Source of the DNA: Anadara kagoshimensis | Lineage: Eukaryota; Mollusca; Bivalvia; Arcoida; Arcidae | Assembly (NCBI GenBank): GCA_021292105.1 | Contig: CM037870.1 | Coordinates: forward strand, 66,021,018 to 66,085,017 | Length of the DNA stretch: 64,000 bases | Reading direction: 5' to 3' | Shown here: positions 9,485 to 21,279 of the stretch, in pieces | Layout of the letters: each line of letters begins with the position of its first letter | How positions within the stretch are numbered: position 1 is the stretch's first letter | Translations under genes and position numbers: made by a program | The notes under the pieces: generated by a model | Database searches by the model: none | Told to the model about the DNA's origin: nothing | Seen by the model: the letters and a program-made list of their open reading frames with translations, nothing else

Positions 9485-10388
9485 AAATCTAATACCTTAA
9501 TTGTTGAAAATGAATTGACTATATAGTCAAACATTTACCTGTCTGCTAAACCTCTAATTTAAATATTGATTATGCACCAACAAGTTTATATATAAAGAAC
9601 ACCGATGTTTATTTCTCATCATCATAGTACCAATGCATTGTATGTATATTAAATGCAATCCTTAAACTACCATGCATTCTGTGGTTCATTATGAATATTG
9701 CAATAAAACATACAGTAAACAGGTCAAACAAGAGATTGTATTGTTGATATTTTTAGTTATTTTAACCTACATTGTACATGGGGTTAGTTTGACATGTTAG
9801 AAGTCAATTCACTCCAATCGGTTAGTTGTTAAATATTAAAACCCTGGAGGTATCCTAAGCATGCGATACATCTTTAAAGAATTTCGACATTATACACTGT
9901 TGACCACCAGGTAGGTCAATTTGTTTTTAATTGTTAATATTATTATGGACACGGTATTTTCCTAGTGTATCAACTTATCAACCGTGAAACATCAGATTCT
10001 GGCAACTTTCCATCAAGTATAGGTCTTTAAATGAGGGGATTGTGATCCCGCTCACATATCTCCCACTATTGAATTAAAAGCTTGCTAAAGATTTAAAAAT
10101 CAACAGAAATTGTACTTTTACATTTTAGCATCATTATGGTTTCGGTTTTATGTATTGCATTTTTTCTTTAATATTTGTTTCTGTTTTATTTTTTATTTTT
10201 TATGTTATTGTGCTACAGAGATTCCTCTCCACCTTTGCTATTGTTTTGGCATTTATCCAACCATTATTTGTTCATATTATAAAATGGCAGAGCTTTCTCC
10301 CCACTTTTGCTTATATTTTTGTATTTATGCTATAGTTATTTTTTTATATTGTGTAATTTAATACAACTCGACCTTTAATTGTTATATA
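9485..10388. other. Noncoding stretch, nothing recognised
   Basis: AT-rich. The two overlapping open frames at about 10110-10361 are hydrophobic, low-complexity translations of T-rich sequence and show no family resemblance. Confidence 0.5.
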
Positions 10389-10923
10389 AGCCCGTCCAAG
10401 TAGAAACGTCCCTTATGGCCTAATTTTGACATTTCATTTTCAGATTTTGTTAGATTTTACTAGAACATTTCGTGCCCTTTCTAATGATATATGGCATTTC
10501 CTATTTTACAAGCGTAAAATATATATGTATTTTGGTCAATAAAAATGGGTGTTTGTTGCCATTTTGCATTTTTTGCCGCCATAACGTCATGATAACGTCA
10601 CGTTTGAACAATGTGCCTAATTTCATCGTTTTCTGATGAAAAAAGTGATTTTTAAAAATTGCAAACCGGTACTGTATCATTGATTCCTACATCTCTTGTA
10701 ACGTTTCTTAAATAATCAATGATTTATGTCAATAAGTGTCTATATTTCAAGCAAAACCATCGGTATTTTTTGTCAAAAAGACTTCAAGATAACAACCCAT
10801 TTTGCCTCGAGTTGAAGGACTTTTTTCTGTGCATTCATTCTATGAATGTAAAAAAAACTTTGGAAATGAAAACTTAGTATTACCAGATATTACCAAGAAA
10901 AAAATAAGATGACGACATTGTAA

Positions 10924-11200
10924 AATTGATTGATTGGATAGGGTTTTACGTCTCAATCAAGAATATTTAACTTATATCGAGAAGTCACCAGCTTTATGTG
11001 AAATGGCAGGATTTTTTTCTTTGCTCAGGGAAATGTGCAGGGAGGGTCTTCCGTGACATAGGACATCAGACTTTCTAGTCTCTTCCGAAGAACCTTGTGA
11101 CTTTCATTTTAAAAGGCCGAGTGCTTGGCGAAACAGTCACTGCCTATTATCAAGCCTTGTCAGAGCCCGCCGGGGTTCGAATCCACGACCTACCGCAAAT
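10924..11200 (-). mobile_element. tRNA-derived SINE, copy with ATTG-type tail
   Basis: On the minus strand it runs from a B box (GGTTCGAATCC read on plus) through the family body ('cgccaagcactcggc' type) to the tail 'cttgattgagacgtaaaac' and (ATTG)n. The A-box part of the head is lost or altered. Confidence 0.75.
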
Positions 11201-13773
11201 AAAACGATATTGAGAAATTATTGTATTTGAAAAACAAAGGATGAGAACCGAAATTCTAGGGACCGGTTGTCTTGATGCCGACTTACGGATTGTGGCGTCT
11301 TTTATCGCCTGCGCTCTTGATTGAATCCCACTGAGGCAGATCCTAGTTCGAAAAAGATTTTGTTATTTTGCGTTACTAAAGATTACACCACCACCCGTTA
11401 CAGATATGACCGTCTAGTTATAAGTGAAATACTAGTACTATTCACTAAACACGGGGACTGGTTAATTTAGTGTTTTATTTAAAATTTGACGAAAAACAGT
11501 TTTCTGGATGCAGAATTTTCCCTGATTTTAAACTACATGTAAATGTAGATTAATTAACAAATATATCAGGATCTACATGGCCCCCTGAAATATTTGTTAT
11601 GTTATACCGAATCTCCAAAACTTTATACCTTATAAATTTTAGATCCTACTCAAATAAATAAAAAAAGTCGACACAAGCTGAAAACTGCTTGAATATTGAA
11701 AGTTTTGGAGATTCGGTATAATAATAATTGTTAAATATGTATCAATCAAAAAAATATTGAGAATAAACTGGTCCCAATTCAAGATGGCAAGTTTGAAATT
11801 TCTGCATGTTGATCAATCTGTCAAAAACTTGACAAAAACGGTAAATTTTACAGGATTTCAATCCAAGATCATGAATTTATATGCTGTGCCTGTATTGGGC
11901 TTAATTCATAATTTTAAATATGTATCGCAGGTGTGATGGGATTTTATCCTAAATGGGCCGATTTGGTTTGTTTAACACAAATTTCTAAATACCCTTATAC
12001 TCAGTCTTATAATTTAAAGAAAAGTATTAGTACAATGTATTACTAGTATATTTGAACTTTCAGATTTTGGCTCAGACAAATATATATTTTATTTGCATTT
12101 CTTTGTGCAACTTCATCTTCATTCTACTATATGTAAAAATGAGGGGTATTTTCCGCTTTTGTTATTTGTGTTCAAATCAAGTTTCGATGGTCAACTTTTC
12201 GGAGTTAAAACTTGCTATAAAGGTATTAAATATAATTAATGTTATACTATAAGCTTAGTTTTCCCTGTAGGAAAGGGGTTCACATCTGAATAGCTACATG
12301 CATTACATGTATTTATTAAATTTGTAATATTCTTTTAAATTTGTCTTTTCTACAAATCTTTATGTTCTTTTCTTTGAAAACACACTCATTCCTTTAGGTC
12401 AAGTCACTGGTAATATTATTTTGATTACACATATCACCCCCGTGAATTCTAAGTGGACTGTTATGCTAATCAATACTTTATCACTTATCGTATAAAGATG
12501 AAAATGAAAACTATGGCTTTTAAAATTTACAAATCGGCACATAACTTCTATACATGTATATGTGGTAATGGTATGTGGGTGCCCTTTTGTCTTTGGTGTG
12601 TTCATTTTTATGCAATTAACAACCGTGTTCTATGCAAAGCTGTTTAATTTGTGTGCTTCACAACGCTGAATATTAACCGCATTGTACATGTAAAAAAAGC
12701 CACACTTATCGGACTTATTCAAAAAAATTAAATTTAGATAATAAGTAGATAATTTAAAAAGCTTGAAAACTTGTTTAGTAAACACGTTCTCTTGCCACCA
12801 AAAAGAAATTTTTAGATGGGTTGAGTTTTATGTATTTTTTCACGAAAAAAATCAATAGCTGATCAATGCATTTTGACATAGTTGTAGAATATCGTTAAAA
12901 TGTTGTGAACATTACAGTTTACAACGGAAAATGATAAATATAAAACTTTTTTTTTTCATTTTCCTTACAAGTTGACAATCGATTCTGGTAATGCCGACTT
13001 TATTGCTAACTTTGGTCAACTCAGTTAAAAATGTATCGGTTGAACGGATATACTTAATGCAGTGATAAAGAAGGTAGGATGTCGGCATCGAAATATCAAA
13101 TTTAAAAGAATGAACATGCGTAGAATGCAAGTTAATTATGTACTAAAGATGTATTCCTTAATTTCATTTTTGCCACGTACCAACTGATCACTACTTAATC
13201 GACTCTTGATATTGACAGTTGAAATACTGAGTGTTGGAGCAACTGCCAAGATAAATAAGACGCACGATAGAATTTCGTATAGATTCATGATGAAAAATGC
13301 ATTTTTCTAGCAAAGCATATCCCAAAATCCAAAGAACCCAATATGGTACTAGCCAAGATTCATATTATTTCATAAAATTTCAAAAGTAGCACGGGAGTGT
13401 TGTACAATGTGTATGTGTCACAAGAAATTTTAGCTAGCTCCAATTTTTTCTGTATTTAATAAACATCATTAATATTAATTACAGTACTTAGCAATTGTAG
13501 GAAATAAATGTGCATTCAAATCGTATAAAAAATTGATGACATCATGCATTACAAAAAATATTTAAAAATTGAAAATTACCAAAATGATTAGAATCTACTT
13601 CACACTTCAAATTCTTGAAAATTTGAGCGAATAATAATACGAGTAATAAAAATAATAGCCAGTCTAGAATTAAAATAAGAAAATCGCAAAAGCCGTCAAA
13701 TTTATATTATCCGACAAAAAAAGAAAAAAGAAACTGGATAAATAAATATTTATCAAAATGTAAAAAAAATGAA
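11201..13773. other. Interior of the 4-kb element, no gene recognised
   Basis: AT-rich. Apart from the hairpin at 11602-11721, I see no supported feature. Open frames at 12052, 12399, 12453 and 12912 are short and lack domains. Confidence 0.5.
11602..11721. repeat. Inverted repeat with perfect 23-bp arms
   Basis: TTATACCGAATCTCCAAAAC (plus TTT) at 11602-11624 is exactly inverted at 11699-11721, with a 74-bp loop. It could form a stable stem or be the remains of a small foldback element. Confidence 0.85.
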
Positions 13774-13859
13774 CACGTGGTGATTTGAACTGGTAACAAA
13801 CATTTTTTTCAAAAACGTTAATCTATAACGCTATCCATTGCGCCACCAACGCCTACGTC
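13774..13859 (-). repeat. tRNA-like fragment (SINE head or tRNA pseudogene)
   Basis: The minus strand has an A-box-like GGTGGCGCAATGGATAG (13831-13847) and a B-box-like AGTTCAAATCA (13781-13791) at about the right spacing. The acceptor and anticodon arms do not pair well, so I do not call a tRNA gene. Confidence 0.4.
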
Positions 13860-14388
13860 AATTATATAAGTTATTATTCTCAAATACATGAAAATGCTAC
13901 ATTGTATGGTAGCTTGTGACGTCATGTTGTTTACATTTGTCTCTCATAACACAATATTCAGACAACAAAACTTTTTTATAATAGCCGAGGAACCCTTTCC
14001 ATTCTTAAATCAAAGGAAATCTGCTCAGAGACATATCAATCGCAAATAGCAACACTCGAGAGAACGTGTATAGTTTAATATTTTTTAATAATTCTTCACC
14101 TGCGACACTTGTGCTTAGGTTTACTGTCGAATTTGATACGTTTTAATCTTATTCCATTTGATATTACCTAATTGAATTATTATTATCATTCTGTGATTTA
14201 CAATTAGGTGTTCTCTGCTAATTTTGATCAAAATAAACCTCTCCGAGTTAGCCTACTGAAGTTGTTTTTTTCATTAGTTGAGTTTTTTGCGCAGCGAAAC
14301 ACACTTTCGTCTCCCGAACTTTCGACGTCATTTTCTCCGCTTACGTTACAATGCACGTAAGGGACGTTTCTACTTTGACGGGCTCAGG

Positions 14389-14687
14389 TGTAATGATATT
14401 GGAAATTATAGAAATTAAAAATCAAAATATTTTTTGACAATTCGGTCAACTTTAGCTATTTGTTTTATAACTTTATTAAAACATTATTGTCAGGTATATC
14501 ACTAAGTTCCAGGTACTACCTGGTATTGTCTTTATACAAGACAGGGGTCAATGACTGTTGACCACTATGTGGGAGATCTACCTGGTTTAAATGTTATTCA
14601 ATAGTTTTATGATTTTACAAAAGATATTATTGTCAGGTAAGATTCACAACAAGATGCCGCATGGTATCATATTTGGACAGGACAAGG
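14389..14687 (+). repeat. LTR-like repeat, upstream partial copy
   Basis: The 299 bp from 'tgtaatgatattgg' to 'ggacaggacaagg' are nearly identical to 17171-17469. The copy diverges after 14687 and lacks the TATA and polyadenylation part of the downstream copy. Confidence 0.8.
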
Positions 14688-15581
14688 CAAAGTTAATGAA
14701 CTTGAACTTTCGCAACGGAAATTGCAGAATATGGATACAAATTTTGGACACTATTCATTTGGATAAAAAAATTTGATACAATTCATTTGTTTGTAAGTTA
14801 TATTACTTTATATATTTAGTATCTTTCAAAACTTTATCTTAATTTTTAAAAAGGATTCAATGTCTGTTTTAGGTTTTGAAATACATGTTTGTCAAAAGAG
14901 GCATGCAACATGCTAATACTTACTTTTTTAACTTTTAATTTCTATATACAATTTTTTATTTTTTTTCTAAAAAAAAGTAAATACTTGCATATTATTTATG
15001 TTGAAAGTGCAAAATTCATAAGAGTTTTATTTGTCATGTTATAGATTTATTCATTCCTTAATTTCTAAATATTGCATCGCTTAACGATGATAGAGTAAAC
15101 CCCAACTTGAACGTTTGGTTTTAATATTTGAACGAGAAAATGTATATTATACAGAGGTACATTTTCGAAAAATACATACTTGCAACTGTGATACCCAGCT
15201 GGACTCTCCGAATTTTAAAATTTTGAAAAATAAAAAGTTTTTTTTAAATAAGGAAGAAGTTTCATATATATGCAATGGGTTTTTAAAGATAATATTGCAT
15301 AACTGTGAATCACGGTTGGAATGAAACAACTTTTTAGTAGTTTATTCCTTTTTCCTCTTTTTTTCGCCTTAATTTCTGAAACGAAAAATGATCTTTAATT
15401 ATATTTTTTTATGTTTAATGAACAATTTCTTTTTTACATTTTTACAAGTTGGATTGCATTGATTTTTTTTCTGTCGAAATTATTATTTGCATATGTTTGA
15501 TCATATTGCCACTGTTTGGTACGTTTTATTGTCTAAATATATTTAAAGTTGACACCTAGTTTAAACCACTGGTAATGATTC
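14688..15581. other. Noncoding stretch, nothing recognised
   Basis: AT-rich with no family resemblance. Small open frames at 15115 and 15147 overlap on opposite strands and look like chance. Confidence 0.5.
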
Positions 15582-15701
15582 TGTCATATACCATTTTTTG
15601 AATTTAATCATAAAATACATTCAAAAATGGTATATGACAATATTGTCATATACCATTTTTTGAATGTATTTTATGATTAAATTCAAAAATGGTATATGAC
15701 A
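15582..15701. mobile_element. 120-bp near-perfect palindrome (foldback element) with ATTC flanks
   Basis: Two 60-bp arms meet at CAATATTG (15638-15645) and differ only by two single-base indels in A/T runs. Each arm is itself an inverted repeat bounded by GTCATATACCATTTTT and its inverse, so four copies of this motif occur. ATTC precedes (15578-15581) and follows (15702-15705 region), as a 4-bp target duplication would. Confidence 0.85.
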
Positions 15702-15705
15702 ATTC

Positions 15706-17170
15706 TATAATACTGTCGAATGTAATTAACGATACTTTTTACATTGTATTTTGTAATACTACCATCCTGTAAATGTGCGCTTATGAAAGATATAGTTAGA
15801 GTTTTAGAGATGTAATGGTTTTGAGGATAATATACTCAATTGTATTGAGTAATTAATTAATATATTTATAATATTTTTTCCAGTATCTACATCTTTTTAC
15901 TCTTGTGTCGAACCGTAACTAAGATAAAGTTGTTTAGGTATTTCAAAAACTACCTGATTGTTGAGTATAGGACAATATATTTTTCCTTAAATATATTATG
16001 GTTTATTATAATTATTATTATTATCTATCATGGTACATGTACATTCGATTTATCAGTTTGTTATTATCACTTCAATTTGACTTAAGCGTTTGTTAAGATT
16101 TTATTATTCGTACAGAAACGGGTATTTTGGTTAAAAATAAACCATTATGACCTGTCTCCTATTAAGCGACAGAAGTAATGTCCTGGAGAGAGAACCATTT
16201 TTTTCACATGTAACAATTTTTTTTTTGTTCAATCTTAAATGTAAGTTATAAGCAACTTGTGCGATTAGTGACGCAAAATAATTTTGTCTGTAAGATTGCA
16301 ATAATACACATATAAATCTATTTAATGCACAATATATTTTTTCAATTGAGTATTTTTTAGCATGTAGTAAATTTAAACATTTTCATAGGCGATAAGCGCA
16401 CAAATTCGCGAAAAGGCAAAATCTGCCAGCCTGTATCTCCATAGTTGAAGAGCAGATTATAAATGGTACGTTACGCTGATATTTGTTGTTTTGTTTGTGT
16501 TTGTTTTACTTATTTAGTGAACATATGTCCAGATAATTTTTACCTCTTTTCTGAGATATTGTTTGTTACCAAGGCTGACAAGTTTATTCTTTCCCGGCAG
16601 ACGTGATGCCAGAATGAAACTTGGTTGAAATATGGAATATAAACATTGTGCACGTTTCCACTTTGAAGACATCACTTGCTTTTAATATTTATTATTATTT
16701 TGTGTATGCAACCCGACTACGGAAACCTTATATTCCTGTAGCGCATTTTTGCAGTTGGTGGACTTGTTATTTTCATTTCGCGTATGCAATCTTTTCCTTT
16801 TTGATGGACTATATTATATTTATGTTATTATTATATACCCATTATGGTCGACATTGTCATTAGAAGTAGTATTATTGTATACATTATTCAAACTTTATTG
16901 TCAAAAATAAATTCTACCTTTACTTTCTCCCTACTTTACTTCCATTGTACTTTAAAATATTAAAAAAGAGCTTTGAAAATGAAATTATACACATAAGAGG
17001 TTGCTTTCACTCTACTTTATATTAAATTACATTTACTCAAATTAGAAATCAAAATATTTTCCAAAGAAATCATTGGAAATTATAGAAACTAAAAATCAAA
17101 ATATTTTTTATTCTCTACAAAAAATCAAATTATCTAATAATTTCATTTTTTTAGAAGAGCATAGAACGTA
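15706..17170. other. Noncoding stretch, nothing recognised
   Basis: AT-rich. A partial copy of the LTR-like 'tggaaattatagaaactaaaaatc' motif occurs at about 17082-17112. Open frames at 15903 and 16621 have no recognisable domain. Confidence 0.5.
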
Positions 17171-17760
17171 TGTAATGATATTGGAAATTATAGAAATTAA
17201 AAATCAAAATATTTTTTCACAATTCGGTCAACTTTGGCTATTTGTTTTATAACTTTATTAAAACATTTTTGTCAGGTATATCACTAAGTTCCAGGTACTA
17301 CCTGGTATTGTCTTTATACAAGACAGGGGTCAATGACTGTTGACCACTATGTGGGAGATCTACCTGGTTTAAATGTTATTCAATAATTTTATGATTTTAC
17401 TAAAGATATTATTGTCAGGTAAGATTCACAACAAGATGCCGCATGGTATCATATTTGGACAGGACAAGGGTCAATGACTCTTGACCGTTATATGGATCTA
17501 CCTGGCAATAAACATTATTCAATAATTAAATTCAAATATATATAAAGGTAGTCCTGTAAGCAAACCGACACACACACCGCAACACTTCGAGAGATACACA
17601 CACATCCATCTACACAACACACAACACATTACTTAGTGAGGAAGTCCCACTGAAGATTGTTATTACAGATTGGAATATAGCCATCGGAAGACCACAATAA
17701 AAACTACAAACAGCAGAAAAGTCTTATAGTCTCAATTACATCATCACACAGGGCTCATAT
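17171..17760 (+). mobile_element. LTR-like sequence (possible solo LTR or 3' LTR)
   Basis: It begins TGTAATGATATTGG. It contains two related blocks ('gggtcaatgact(g/c)ttgacc', 'atctacctgg', 'attattcaataat'), then a TATATAAAGG box near 17537-17546, a CACACACACC-rich stretch, and an AATAAA near 17695 followed by 'cagaaaagtcttatag'. The order of U3-like, TATA and polyadenylation signals resembles an LTR. I find no matching 4-6 bp target duplication, and the sequence between this and the copy at 14389 has no gag or pol. Confidence 0.45.
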
Positions 17761-18439
17761 AATTTTGTCATTTATTCAATTGCTATATAGTTTGTTTTAA
17801 TAATTACGGTATGTTATGTAATATTGTGAATTTTCGTTTTTCAATTAAGCTTTGAATAAATTACTATTCCTTTAAAATTTTGTTTACTTGTATCTTTATT
17901 TGCAAACATAGCTCATTTACACTGCGGTAACGTTTTAATACAACACAAACTGCCTGCTTACAATAATTATTGACTTAGGCTTATCAAGACCCTAAAACGT
18001 TTTATTGATATCATAACATTATTGTTTATAAGTATGATATATCCATATTCAAAACTATCTTGAATTTTTTGACGTCCAATACCACTATTTTTCTTTCATT
18101 CTCAAAGTTTTCACTGGTATTATTTTGTGGACAGGTATCGGTATGTTTATGATTGATTTTCTCAAAGAAATAAAAAAAATCAAGAGAAGAGATTGCGGGA
18201 ATACTTTTTTTAAAGGCAAATACAATTTAAATCGTTTTTGATTGTATGCGTTTATTTTCAACTGCGGGAGCAATTTCAGAATCTTGACTTTCCATTATTC
18301 TTTGATAGATTTTAAAATTATATCTTAACCTTAAAGCTGTCCATGGTATGGAATTCACAATCCTAATTCTAATTCTTTATAAATCTCATAAACATATTTA
18401 CAATGTATAGAGACAATGTATATATATACAAATAATAAA
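17761..18439. other. Noncoding stretch, nothing recognised
   Basis: AT-rich. The part from about 18300 resembles a LINE 3' UTR on the minus strand, downstream of the fragment at 18478-18927. Confidence 0.45.
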
Positions 18440-18477
18440 TAAATAACATCATGTAGTATTATGTAATAGAGGACAGT

Positions 18478-18992
18478 TTACATACCTGGAGGAGTGACCC
18501 TGTTTACACTTACAGATATAAATTTACAAAGTCTTGATAGTATCAAAGTATCTTTATGATTAAAAAGTTTTTGCATGGAGAAAATGTTCGGAACTCTGAG
18601 ATCTTTTGGAATGTATATTCGTCTTTCAGAAACAAATGCAGTGCAGTTAAATATATAATGAAACTCATCTCCTATTTCCTTTGAATTACAACAATAACAT
18701 ATTCTTTCATTTCTAGGAACATTTGTATATCCACCAAAATTAATAGGAATTTTTACATTATTCAATCTATATCTACAAAACAGTTTTGCATTTTTACACG
18801 TTAAATTTAACAAATATGGCTCTAAATCTAAAGTACTCTTGTATAATCTATAATTAATACATAGTGGGGAGTTCTGTAAATCACTACCATTTTTGTAAAA
18901 ATTGATCATATAGAATTTGTTTAACATGACATTTTAACCTATTTACACTGTAAAAATTATGTGTAAGCCAAATCTGATTTAATCCACATTCT
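18478..18992 (-). pseudogene. Non-LTR retrotransposon ORF2, C-terminal fragment
   Basis: On the minus strand an open frame of about 149 codons (18478-18927) has a CRYRLNNVKIPINFGGY stretch followed by a Cys-Tyr-Cys-Cys and a His-Cys pattern (ERICYCCNSKE, then FHYIFNC). This matches the zinc-knuckle-like tail that closes many invertebrate LINE ORF2 proteins. Homology continues in another frame up to about 18990, so the copy is frameshifted. It stops where the dispersed repeat at 18993 begins. No RT motif is left. Confidence 0.75.
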
Positions 18993-19112
18993 TCTAAAAT
19001 CCAGAAGTAAAAACTTTGAAACTGACAGGTTAGCTTAGACGCGTGAACTTCCGCCAGGGAAGTACTGTGGCGGGTGTTCCGGAAGGGTAAGCGCCAACCT
19101 CCACGCGTTTAA
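18993..19112 (+). repeat. Dispersed repeat, copy 2
   Basis: 'ccagaagtaaaaactttgaa', 'cttccgccagggaagt', 'gcgggtgttccggaaggg' and 'taagcgcc' align with 21046-21185 and, less well, with 9105-9240. Confidence 0.7.
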
Positions 19113-20696
19113 TCAAATGGAGTGTTTTTCTTCAAAATTCGGGTTAGGTTTGGAAATTAAAACAATATTAGCTAATGAGCTCTTAATTGACAGTGCATTA
19201 AAGTTTTTTGATAAAAATGATCGATGATTTTAAAATCCTATGTTGTCTGAAAGAAGTGTGTTAAAGTCTTTATAGTTTAGTATTGTAATTTTACTCATGG
19301 TATTGACAAAACTAGCCCTTTATGCAATATGTTTTAAATTTTAGTATTCGGCGTTTGTCTGTTGTCATGAAATATTTCATTTCATTAGAATCATCAAACC
19401 ATATAAGCTCTAGGATAATATCATGGATCTGTTGACCATGAACAGAAATCGAGGTCCGACATTAACCCATTGATGCGTTTAGGATGATGGTCTCATCACC
19501 TGTATTAAGTCACCTGTGCGATCGCCAGCCCGTTAAGTTACAATGGGAACTAGATATACCCGATTTTTAAAATTAAAATTTCACCAATAACAATATTATT
19601 TTCTGAAAATGTCTGGTTCTCAGTGAAAAATACATACTGTCACGAATATTCAAATATAAAAAATGATCAAAATATCTTGAAAAAAACCCATTCCACTTTT
19701 TGATTTAAAATATGGTGACATTTTACTTAATTTTCCTATTAAACTCATTAGTAAGTGCACAGCACTTTTTATGAACAGGTTTTTTCTTATTAAAGATATG
19801 GAAAAGTGAAAATGTCTGGTTTTCATGATAAAATTCATATCGTGATGAAAATTCAGTTATAAAAATCTTTGTTTGTGGTACCTTTAAAAAAATCCACTCC
19901 ACTTTTAATTTGAAATTTAGGTGGTACAATATTTGTATCAATATTTCAGTCAGTGGATAAGGGCCAATAGGATAGACTTATATACTACGGATATGTATAG
20001 ACTATCATGGTCAAATACTAATACAACATTGTGCCCTTTTCTATTTAAAATATTAAAAAATTAAATCAAGTTTAAAAGATAGGAAGTAATGAAATGTGCA
20101 CATTTTTATTTCCAATTTTACCATATTTTTTATTTATTTAACTAATAGAGTATGAAACTTTAAAATAACAAAAGTTCAGAAATTAATTTAAATAGGAAAA
20201 AATATGCACATTTTTATTTATTATATTTCTTATTCATTTAACTAATAATAATAATATCTATTTTATTAAAGCTTCAAAAGTAATCAATGCAATAAAACAT
20301 TTAAACCTTAATGATATACAACATGATTATTCCCAGCCATTTTGACTTGATACACTAAAATTGAAGGAAACAACATTGAATATGACTTAGTTAAAATTAA
20401 CAATTGTCTATTGAACGGATTTAATTATACTCAAATAAACAAAACAGAATGACGAACAATAAATTTATAACTAATATCTATTAGATTTTTAAACGGTTCG
20501 TGATAAAATTATCATTCAATTACACATCACATTTTATAATAATAATAATCATAATCATTTATGATAATCATAATCACAATTATCTTTATCATTGTGCTAT
20601 AAGTTTTGTGTAGCTTGATGCAAAATAAAGTTATTATATTATTATTCATAATAATAACACCACGCAGTTACTACCTCTAAAGTAATTAAATCTGTG
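19113..20696. other. Noncoding stretch with a diverged tandem duplication
   Basis: Two copies of about 203 bp, starting near 19603 and 19806 ('gaaaatgtctggtt'), share spaced blocks ('aaaaaa(c/t)ccactccac', 'gatttaaaatatgg'). The rest is AT-rich, with ATA/ATC microsatellite-like runs at 20539-20600. No gene is seen. Confidence 0.5.
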
Positions 20697-20744
20697 ATGT
20701 GATATGCCTGCCATGACACAAAGTGGAGAACTGAATTTCATAAG

Positions 20745-21010
20745 TTGTATAATGTTCACGATGTTAGTAGTGGCGTCGTTGAAAATGGAAATAATTTTGA
20801 TATTTCAAATTCCGAGCTGTTAAATGCAACAATCACAGTTGACGAAGTTTATAGTGCCGTAAATGCGTTGAAATTGAATAAATCGTGTGGCATAGATAAA
20901 ATTCCAGCAGAAGTGTTAAAGAATGATGATTGTGTTAAAATGCTGCATAACATATGCTCTGCGTGTTTTGATAGTGGAATTGTCCCCGATCAATGGAAAT
21001 CAAGTGTTAT
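20745..21010 (+). pseudogene. LINE-A ORF2 piece, N-terminal RT region
   Basis: The frame reads through motifs matching the start of the LINE-B RT (a KLNKSCGIDKIPAEVL stretch and a GIVPDQW box) and then runs out of homology at the insertion. The open frame continues to 21089 only by chance, through the inserted sequence. Confidence 0.8.
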
Positions 21011-21045
21011 TAATCAAAAACAAACATACTTATCCATTTCCGAAT

Positions 21046-21185
21046 CACAATCCAGAAGCAAAGTAAAAACTTTGGAACTGACAAATTAGGTTAGACAAGT
21101 GAACCTCCACCAGGGAAGTGAGGCCGGGTGCTCCGGAAGGATAAGCACCTCCTGTTTAGCTAGCTACACCCGTCACGTGTGTAAT
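21046..21185 (+). repeat. Dispersed repeat, copy 3, beside the Penelope-like RT
   Basis: 'aatccagaagcaaagtaaaa', 'actgacaaattaggttagac', 'accagggaagtgaggccggg' and 'ctccggaaggataagcacct' match copies 1 and 2. It lies at the 3' side of the minus-strand RT. Confidence 0.75.
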
Positions 21186-21279
21186 CAAAATTGTGTGAAA
21201 GGAACATGGAACTATGAGACGTCAAATATATCCAAGGCAATCCTGGACACTGAGACATCAAACTTATCAACAATACTGT

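Larger units (their letters stand above)
10389..14385. mobile_element. Possible 4-kb element bounded by 27-bp inverted repeats
   Basis: The left end AGCCCGTCCAAGTAGAAACG (continuing TCCCTTATG) is matched in inverse by the right end at about 14357-14385, with two mismatches. I cannot find a target duplication, and no transposase frame is visible inside. The interior holds a SINE (10924-11200), a hairpin (11602-11721), a tRNA-like fragment (about 13774-13859) and scattered TGACGTCA-like sites. Confidence 0.5.

Noticed and set aside
17171-17760. Complete LTR retrotransposon between 14389 and 17760
   Set aside because: No gag, protease, RT or integrase is found between the repeats, the first copy is partial, and no target duplication matches.
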